NCBI GenBank assembly: GCA_014529385.2
Contig: CM043963.1
Span: 109,536,912-109,594,911 of the forward strand
Direction of reading: 5' to 3'
DNA from: Adiantum capillus-veneris
Taxonomy: Eukaryota; Streptophyta; Polypodiopsida; Polypodiales; Pteridaceae
DNA length: 58,000 nt
Shown: piece by piece, positions 49,701-58,000 of the stretch
Layout of the letters: every line of letters begins with the position of its first letter
How positions within the stretch are numbered: the stretch's first letter is position 1
The notes under the pieces: generated by a model
Database searches by the model: none
Told to the model about the DNA's origin: nothing
The model's input: the letters and a program-made list of their open reading frames with translations, nothing else
Position numbers and translations under genes: made by a program

Positions 49701-51979
49701 AACAGAGTGATTAGTACCTTCTAATCACAATTTAGATCCTAAATATTCTCTCTATTCACTTCTCTCTCTCATGCAATAATTCCACTCTAATTACTGCTTG
49801 ATTTCCCAAGCTTTGGGCATGTTTTTGGACTTGTTCCTCAAGCACTCCTCAAGCCACACCCTTCCTGGATTAGTCAAGATTGGTAGAGTATGTGTGCATA
49901 GTCGTTTTCCCACATTTACCTTTCAAATTTGTATGTAAACAAGTTGATTTTTCACCATCAATTAATGTTTGAAATTGTGTTTTAGCATTCCTAATTGAGC
50001 ATTGTGTTAGTCTTTATAGAGTACTCTTTCTCTCATTGGATCATCAAACCTCATTTTTCCTATTTTAACTATCCAATTAGTCTCTTATATTTTGTTCATT
50101 GTCATCTCCTATTTATGTGTGTGCATTATGGTCTCAAAGAACTTTTAATTTTTTTAAAAAAAGATGTGTATGAGAAATTTGTTTTTAGCTTGTGTGGGTA
50201 TAAGGACAAAAGGAGGTGGGAGTCATCTCTTAAAGGAAGGGGGAAAGGATGGGTGTAGACTCTACAGCTACACCTATGCGATGCCATTATGCTAAATTTT
50301 ACTTTAAGGCCTCTTGTACCTTGATTAAGCACTGCCCCATTTTCTAGCTTCCTTTACACCTGCTGATGCTACGTTCCTTGTTGCCTTTACACTTGTCGAG
50401 TGTGCAATGTGACACCCCCCCCCCCCCCCCCCCCCCCCCCCTCCCCTTCTGTCAACAACCTTACCCATTGGATCTACTCGTTTGCTACCTGACGACATCA
50501 ACTGCTGTCTACGAAGCTCCCACTGCCTACTTGCCCCTTTGTAGCTCTCACACAGTCAACCCCTAAAGAGCACCATCTGCTTACTTTGTATTTATGAAGA
50601 ATTTGGAGCTACAAGCTTTCAAGTTGTATCCTAAGCTATTTCCAAAGCATCTCAAAACTTGTACATATAAGACCCTTAGCCGAGGTAAAGCTTTGAACAT
50701 CATCATTATTATTATTAATGAAAGTGAGCAAATAAAGACATGTACGTCGTGTATCTTCTCTTACTATTGTGTCTTTATCTCTTTGCACCGCACCGCATGA
50801 TCATCATATTAGAACTTTGAGAGCACCATTGTGTTAGTCTCAAGGAGGTTATTTTTCTTTGTCATCGGAGTAGGATAAGTAGAAGAGTGTGACAAGTACT
50901 CTTATCATTTTGGATTTGGATTGAGACAAAAAGACCATCATTGCGAGTTTAAAGCTAAAGTGTGGTGAATGTCTGAGAACGGAAACACATTAAAAGAAGT
51001 TGTGATTTGAGAGCATAGATTGCATGTACAAGAGTGTGTTAGTACACTGCATCAAACAAAAAATTCAAAAAATTGATCATCAGCCTCCTTGAGAAAAAAA
51101 ACGCGTTAGGAAATTAGGAAATTGCACATTAGGCTCGACCAAACCCTAGTCAGAAAGTTGATGAAAAACAGGTTGAGTGACTGTGAGAGACCATCTGGAA
51201 GCTTTAAAATTTGGATTGGTGGATGGTTGCATTCACAAAAGTGTTTGCAAGCCTAAGAAAAAGAGGGAGTGAAAATCAGATCAGAACCTAATAGACAAAA
51301 AAACGTGATATTTTTCTCTAGAGAGTAAGGAGTACACATTTTTGACAAATTTTGATTCCAAACAATAATTCAAGCTCTGTATAGCATAAGTAGACCTTTG
51401 GATCAAGGAAAAGCTGCACATAAGGTGTTGTTAAATGAAAAAATTGTGTACAACTCAATTGCTAGCATGACTTAACTCAACCAGCACTTTAGTTTTGTGT
51501 CGAGTCTTGTGCTTAGAAGGAGTCTAGTGCACGAGACGTTGAGAGGAGTTGGAGAAAGGTAGGGATTGCCTAAGGATCTAAAGAGTTCAAGGTAGCATGT
51601 CAGGTTTCACTTTCCCATATTGTTCATGTTCTTGAGGTGAAAAACCTTGTATGCATGAGGTGAGAGCTTACCTAGAGATCAAGTGAGTCATGTGTCTATT
51701 GAAGATAGTGTCAATCAAGTTGACTTAGAGCATTTATCGACCGTTCACGAAGAGGTAGTCTTAGATACTTCATCCAAAAAATAATTTCCTATCCTTGTGA
51801 TTGAGAGAGCATCATGTATGAGTTATCATAGTGAAGAACATATGGGTGGTACCTCCAGGAAACCAAAAGTCAGGCTGACCATGCTTTTATACTACCATTA
51901 CACTAATGGTAGAGAAGCCATGGATTCTCCATAACAGATGCTATGTTTGTGAGGACTTAGGAAACCCTGAGTTTTGAGA
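49701..51979. other. No gene seen; contains a long C run
   Basis: This AT-rich sequence has no coding signal or recognisable repeat. The only notable item is the 27-C homopolymer at 50415-50441. It may be the leader of the element starting at 49306, but nothing confirms that. Confidence 0.5.
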
Positions 51980-53260
51980 AATAGTTAAAGCTATTGACAA
52001 TGGAGACAGTTACATTGATGAGAGGGGGGTTGCCCATCTTGAGATGGATAATCTTGATCTTATAGATGTAATGGGGATGATTGGAACCAAGGCCAAAGTC
52101 GAGGAAGGAATAGAGAGACCACCTTTGGAAAATGACCCAAGAGCTAAATTCATAGCCATGAAAGAGCTTGAGAGAGTACTTATTGATAATCCTAGTGTGG
52201 GATTATATAAGGTGATGACCAAAGAAGGGAAACTATTGCATTAGGGAAGACGTGAACCCAATGAGGCTACGTCTATCAATTTGAAATAAAAAAAATGCCC
52301 TATTTCAGTAGAGAATAATGGGCATGAGTACAAATACGTGTATGTGGCAGACATGGAAAAGATTTCTCATTGGGGAGAACCATTTTCTATCATTTACTTG
52401 AATCAAGTGGCCAGTGGAAAGCTGGTTCAAAGAGAGGTAAGCTTTATGGATCAAGTCACAAAGACTCCACCACATGTAGAGAAGACACACATCATAGTGT
52501 CGTGTGCACCAGGAGTTCTACATCCTAGGATGAGAGGGAGTTTCTTGTCAGAAACAGAGCCTATGAGAGGTGGCTTTACGATCATTTATAGGGTCATCCA
52601 AGCCACACCCTACCAAGCAAGTGTGCCAGAGGTGACTACGAGAGAAGTACCAAGAGTTATACTTAGAGCACCACCACCTACAACATATGAGGAAGCTTTC
52701 CTAGGAGCTACGAGAGTGATGAGATATGTCACTGAACCAAGCCCCCTGCGTCAATCTCAAGTCGCAAAATGCATGGCATCAAAGTACAACGCATCAAGGG
52801 ATCCCCATGCACAATCCACATTGTTTAAATAAGTGTTGAGAGCTGAACACGTCACCAATTCCCACATTCAGCTTGAAGGTTTTGGATTAACTTTGGAAGG
52901 CACCACCCTTACATGGTTCCAGCCTTTGAAAAAGGAAGACTAGGAAAACATAGAAGCACATGGAGGAGTTTTCCATGCAGTGTCACAAATTCATTCTTTC
53001 AAGCAAAAAGACAATGAGAGAGTATCAAAGACCACCTTGTGATTTAAGAAATATATCGAAAGATGTTCACCACGAGAGAAACCTCAGGAGGACCACCAAG
53101 TAGTGCTATTCATTGAAGGGATCAAGAACGGATACTTCAAGAAGGACTTGCACTGGAAAAGCATGCAAATTTAGATGAGGTCACGAGAGAAGTAGTCTAT
53201 TTATTAGAAAATTGCAAGATCTATGAAGAAGTATCACATGATGCTTATACTACTTCAAAC
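51980..53260 (+). pseudogene. Gag-like remnant, weak
   Basis: A plus-strand frame begins near 51990 and runs to a stop at 52242 (MDNLDLIDVMGMIGTKAK, FIAMKELERVL). The 164-codon frame at 52338-52832 follows, and after more stops a stretch LEGFGLTLEGTTLTWFQPL near 52870-52930. That last phrase resembles the tryptophan-containing block of retrotransposon Gag (G-x-A-x-x-W-F). The 52338 frame itself matches nothing I know. It may be gag of the element starting at 49306. No protease, RT or integrase motif follows. Confidence 0.4.
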
Positions 53261-54433
53261 AATTCACATTTGATCGCTAGTGATGCAAACTAGCAAGGAT
53301 GACACCGTTGGAGTAGCAACCAATGAATACTAAGTAGCTTGTAGATGAGCTTATGAGGAGAATGAGTCACACATTGATAATCCAAAACCATAGAGTACCA
53401 TCCTGAAACGTTTCTTGAAACATGGAGGAGATCACCCGACACAATAGTGCTCCATGTTGCCACAACTATATTGTCGCCAAAAATGGTGTGCCAAAGAGAA
53501 TAAGTGGACGAATAATACCACTTGTGGAATGTTACCGAACAAGGGTCAAGGGAGAGGTCCTATCAACCCACCCTTCAATCCTAGCCTAACGCACCAACAA
53601 ATCCTCAGTATCAATAGAATAGGTCGGAACCACCATGGCCAAGATAAGGACTAACAAATCCACAGCCTGGAGTTGAAAGGCCAAGACCGATGTTGGGGTA
53701 CCAACGGCCACTTCTAGGTGAAGACTAGATGACCGTGAGATATGTGTATTTAGACCAATACTTGGAAGAGAAATCCTTAATTACAATTTTATTACGAAGA
53801 GAAAAGCTATGGGTACCACCATGCATACAATTTTAACGTATCAATGATCATGGAGTCATATGACCATGAGAATCTCCCTTCATCCTCTAATAATTCTCAG
53901 TCAAGGCTAGCTAGTTCGTCGAGTTTGATGGTGGATAAATATCTGCACCGTATCAAACACGATATCAACCATAAGCCTTCAAAAATAAACATGCACTAAA
54001 TGAGATATATGCTCAAAATACCCTACAGTTGGGTCGATGCCGTGGAAAACTAGGAGGAGATGTTTGAAACCTTAAGTTTTCATGTTGGAAAGCATGTTGT
54101 ATGAGGACCTCTTTCACCCGCTTGCGTTGTGCACACACTTTAAACTCTTTAACTTGTCCCTTGAAAGCCTCCACAAAATCATTGTGTTGCCTCCTCTTTC
54201 TTCTCCTCATCTGCAATAGTACCCAAATCTCGATAGTTATTCTAGATGGTATACATGACTGATCATCTGTAGTATAACCATTAAAAATGGTAACAGAGTC
54301 AATTGTAGTGCTAGGCCTTTGAGAGGTAGTCATGGTGTGCATTAGAACACACATTAGAGTTCGTGCAAATATGAAAAAGGAAAGACAATTTTGAGAGGGA
54401 AGTAGGGTTACTCAAAGTAACATTTGGGCGGGA
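53261..54433. other. No gene seen
   Basis: Stops are frequent on both strands. The end (54424-54433, 'ttgggcggga') could be a purine-rich tract next to the LTR-like unit at 54434. Confidence 0.4.
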
Positions 54434-54861
54434 TGTTGGATGGAGCCTTCAATGCAAGTTGTGAAATTATTTGGTACAAAAGTTAATACGGTTTATGGCA
54501 TTTATACTTTGAAAGTGCGAAATTGTATAATTTTGAATAAAAAATATTTTTCCTTATTTTCTCAACGAGTTTCTCTCTAAAATGTCAAATTTCAACGTAA
54601 CGTTAGCCTCTTCCTCATTGGTCGAGCGCCACTCTCTCTCTAGAACTAAAAGGCCCAAAAGTGAGTCCAAATTTCTCCTAATGCATAATTAGGAATCAAC
54701 ACCTATCGTTGTAAGGCCAAAGGAAAACCCAAGGAGGTCATGAATCCAGCCAAGGGATGACTGCTAGATGTGGACAGGGGATTCTAGATTTGTACGGCTA
54801 AGGGCTTATATAAAGGGTGGTAGGGTGGAGAATCCTTAGGCAGTTTCCCTAGTTTCTTACA
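54434..54861 (+). repeat. LTR-like unit followed by a primer-binding site
   Basis: It starts TGTTGGATGGAGCC and ends TTTCTTACA. TGGTATCAAAGC lies at 54863-54874, one base beyond. It is unlike the LTR at 49306. No partner LTR was found to the right, and no coding sequence follows in the window. Confidence 0.55.
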
Positions 54862-54862
54862 A

Positions 54863-54874
54863 TGGTATCAAAGC
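54863..54874 (+). other. Primer-binding site after the 54.4-kb LTR-like unit
   Basis: TGGTATCAAAGC has one change from the initiator-Met site and the same form as in elements E and G. Confidence 0.65.
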
Positions 54875-55062
54875 TTAGAGTCTTTTTGGGAAAATAGGGG
54901 TGTGGTCTTTCGGCTTTATGCATGAATTGCATGAGCATGCAAGCCGTGGAGGTAGTAGAGGATGACAGTGTGTGCAGGGCGGCTAAGCAAGAGGAAGACA
55001 AAGAGGGAAGAATTGTGTGGAAGGCCTCTTGTGTTGAGGAGAAGTTGAAAGTTGACCATGAC

Positions 55063-55426
55063 AAAACTACATAAGGATGAACTCGTTGGGGTCACACGGG
55101 GAGCCAGGGACTTCTTGTCATTGCACCGCAAGTTAAAATGTCACCAAACTCTTTCTCTCTTTTGGTTTTCTCTGTGTGCAAAGGACACCGCCATTGCTGC
55201 TCGTTTTTTTTTCTTTTCAACTTAAGTGGATACGCTAAGTTAGGAACCCTACCCCCATAAGTTCCATACCCATGGAAGTGATCCATAACTTGACACTATT
55301 TTGCTTTGATATGAGTGACAAAACTGCACAAGGATGGGCTCGTTGGGGTCACAGGGGGAGCCAGGGACTTCTTGTTATTGCACTGCAAGTTAAAATGTCA
55401 CCAAATTCTCTCTCTTTGTCTCTCTC

Positions 55427-55512
<86 letters not shown>

Positions 55513-55685
55513 TTTCTCTGTGCGCAAAGGCCACCGCCATTGCTGCCCGTTTTTTTTCTTCTTTTCAACTTAAGTGGATGCCCTAAGCTGGGCACCCTAC
55601 CCCCAAAAGGTCTGTATCCATGGTAGTGATCCACAACTTGACACTCTTCTTCTTTGATATGTTCTTGTTTGCTAAAGAGAAATTA
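55063..55685. repeat. Tandem duplication with CT microsatellite expansion
   Basis: Unit 1 (about 55063-55315) and unit 2 (about 55316-55660) share 'gacaaaactncataaggatg', 'gggagccagggacttcttg' and 'ccaccgccattgctgc'. In unit 1 a 'ctctttctctctttt' stretch corresponds to a long CT run at about 55410-55509 in unit 2. The sequence repeats once more at its end ('ccatggtagtgatccacaacttgacac'). Confidence 0.85.
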
Positions 55686-58000
55686 CGCTCAGTTTGTCTC
55701 ATCTCCTCCATGAACTTATGCAAAGCAAGGCTTCAATTTGGGGAAGCTCGCCTTGAAACTTCCAAAGTTTGGAATATGCTCATAGCATACGGACTTGGAA
55801 AAATTTGGCAACATGTCTACTTGTTTTTTACTGGACGTCAATATGAACCAAGCCCCAAGGGCATACAAGGTACATCCAATAGCTCTAAATTTCTCGGCAT
55901 ATATGACTATGAGCCACATTCAATGCAAGGAAATTTCTCAGAGGGGAGACAAGGTTAGACAATTTCAAGTTCCAATTGTATTTCTATCTTATACATTTCA
56001 TTTGAAAAAGAATTCTCTGTTGTGGAAAGTGCTTTGACAGACTTAGTGCGAAGCAAGGCTTCTATTCTATGCCATAGTACTATCCATTGACTTAGGATCC
56101 AGGATAATGGTAGACATGCCTCAAAAAATAAGAGGATATAAGCCCACAATTAGGGTTTGCAATGACCAACTGTGATGTATCCATGCCATTACACGTCGTG
56201 CAAGGCACATATGGCATCTTCTCACATTGTGGAGACCATCATTGTAGCAAAGGGTTTATCACAATATTTTTATAATATACGTGAATGATGTGCCAGTATT
56301 GTGAAATCATTCCACTAAATCATGGTTTAGGCTTCCGCTATAATATCAATTACTCTATTTAAAATGATATGATGCTGATATATTTGCATGTGATCATTGT
56401 ATATAACTACAACGATGAGCAATTTATGTGTACAAGGTGCTGGCAATACAGATGATACTTTTTGTGAATAGCAAGTAGGCATGGCCTCGCTATCAAGAAA
56501 ATATTTCATGGGATGACATGAATATATTAAGAGAGCCTCCCAATAGGTGATCTCTTCTTGCAAACCCAAGAAAATATCATATGACTACTTTCTTTGGGGT
56601 GTTAGAAATCATTGTCTTCTGCTTGAGGAGAGATAATATGATCATTTTGAGCTTCAATTGTGAATATGATTCCAACCATGAGATGCTCTATACTTAGTTG
56701 CAACACTGATTGTGTCTCTTGGAGTGATAATTGTCGGGTATGACCCTAATATGCAATCACTCCATAGGTGTTGAGGGTCACATGTTGATCTCATCTCACT
56801 TTTGCTTCCAAGGAAAGAAGTCTACAATCTAACACGGGGTAGTGGAAAATTTTAACTACCAAAGTTGATTCAATCACTATTAGACATGATAGACTGTGTT
56901 GGTCATCGTTGGCTGCTAGTTTGAACAATTTTCATAAAAAGTCTAACCAAGGGGTTTAACATTCCAGACATTAGCCAAGGGGTTTGGATTGCAAAGGAAA
57001 CACCCAGGGTTACTAGTTAGTACTGTTTGACTTTCACTAATGTTTCAATCAGTGTTGCTAGGCCTTCTCTGATGGGAGATTTTGTCATGTGCATTTGACT
57101 ACGGGTAAGTGAACACCATGTTCAACCTCCAGGTACGCATCTAATTTGGTTTTATTATGGAATACGTTTCGAGTGAATTTTTCCAAGTAGGATGTATGCG
57201 CTTCTACGCTTTCATCCACTTTTCTCTTCAGAGATATGACACGGCCATGTATGAAGAAAGTATTTTGGGCCCTAATGTCCAAAAATACATTTTTGCATTC
57301 TGCAGTTATGGATCTACATGGCACATGTTGTCACATGGGATACAACATGGTCTAGGAACTCAAGGAGTTTAATTTAGCCAGTGTAGAGTAAGGATAATGA
57401 GGGTCCCTGTCACTCATGTCGCAAAGTGTCTACATTTACCTCCACACACAAGTACATCCCGTACTTGTAGGAAGTTCTTTTTTAGGACATCCTTATCTGA
57501 TACATATTCTACATGTGGAGAATATGAGTCTCTAGGACTGCCACCGCTAGCACCCATCATTTGAATTATGTGTCACGACTAAGTCCTAGGTGTTGGTCAA
57601 ATCCGCTTACTAGACTTCCAGCTCTAATCTTTATCTTTTTATGTATGTTGATGATTCTCTGAGGGAGTCTTTGAGAATGGTGAACTTGGGTATTTGTTCT
57701 AGCATTTTCTTGCAACTCAACTTTTTAGGGTTTCCCTTAGTGTTGGAGTTAATAACTCCTAGAAAATTTATCACATTCTTAATGATCCATCAGAGCTAAA
57801 ATTGTCATTTTGTGCTTTCATGCATCAGTTGGACTTATTGATTCTCAATCTTAATTAAAATATCTCCATGAACCATGCAGAATTCACAAAAATAAAAAAT
57901 TACTATCTTTTGAGCAAGATGAAGAAAAAAACATGTTTTTCCCTAGCTATGATGGATAGCAATCATTTGTGGATCTTGACTCCATGGACTTGATGTACAA
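55686..58000. other. No gene or repeat recognised
   Basis: This AT-rich DNA has only short open frames on both strands and no motif I can support. Frames at 55716-55919 and 57085-57372 overlap on opposite strands and look like chance. Confidence 0.5.

Noticed and set aside
55272-55634. Frames with long Leu-Ser or Arg-Glu repeats
   Set aside because: They are translations of the CT/GA microsatellite, not protein.

Overview
This window reads as nuclear DNA of a land plant with a large, retrotransposon-choked genome. A fern or another non-seed plant is my best guess, but it is only an inference. Support comes from plant-type Ty3/gypsy and Ty1/copia LTR elements primed by initiator-tRNA-Met-like sites, a hAT MITE, many microsatellites, and one intron-containing plant-type gene (a UFD1/zinc-finger protein). 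No rRNA, tRNA, CRISPR or bacterial feature was seen.

Layout. 1-5326: minus-strand LTR element 'E' with a decayed gag; its far LTR runs off the left edge. 5327-6655: 3' end of a minus-strand gypsy pol (A-prime). 6656-39263: a Russian-doll nest. Minisatellite-like host DNA (6656-6753, 33695-33891) received two copies of family B: B-2 (6754-33694, minus) and B-3 (33892-39258, plus). B-2 was split by gypsy element A (6973-30468, plus) and by a 519-bp hAT MITE (31359-31877). A was split by a solo LTR of family C (10229-11707) and by B-1 (12878-28333, minus). B-1 was in turn split by a C element array (15199-24802, minus), the youngest layer. Most junctions show 5-bp target-site duplications (8 bp for the hAT). 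Removing the insertions leaves A at about 6.55 kb, a normal gypsy length. 39264-41040: further gypsy debris, a B-like leader/gag fragment and a solo A-type LTR.

41383-43335 is the only host gene: the 3' exons of a UFD1-domain protein with a C-terminal series of zinc fingers (PRLI-interacting-factor-K-like). Its 5' exons are not recognisable in the window, so the TE nest may lie inside a very long intron or upstream of the gene. 43336-58000: 3' UTR, a diverged pair of F repeats with GA microsatellites, a short decayed copia element (44663-47954), two further LTR/primer-site units (49306-49700 and 54434-54874), a weak gag-like remnant (51980-53260), a 27-C run and a tandem duplication with a CT expansion.

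The most interesting item is family B. Two comparable copies encode Gag and a retropepsin-like domain, then a conserved His/Cys-rich segment of about 200 residues that I do not recognise, with no reverse transcriptase, RNase H or integrase before the 3' LTR. It looks like a non-autonomous but protein-coding LTR element family, probably mobilised by an autonomous gypsy such as A, with which it shares LTR ends and primer-binding site.
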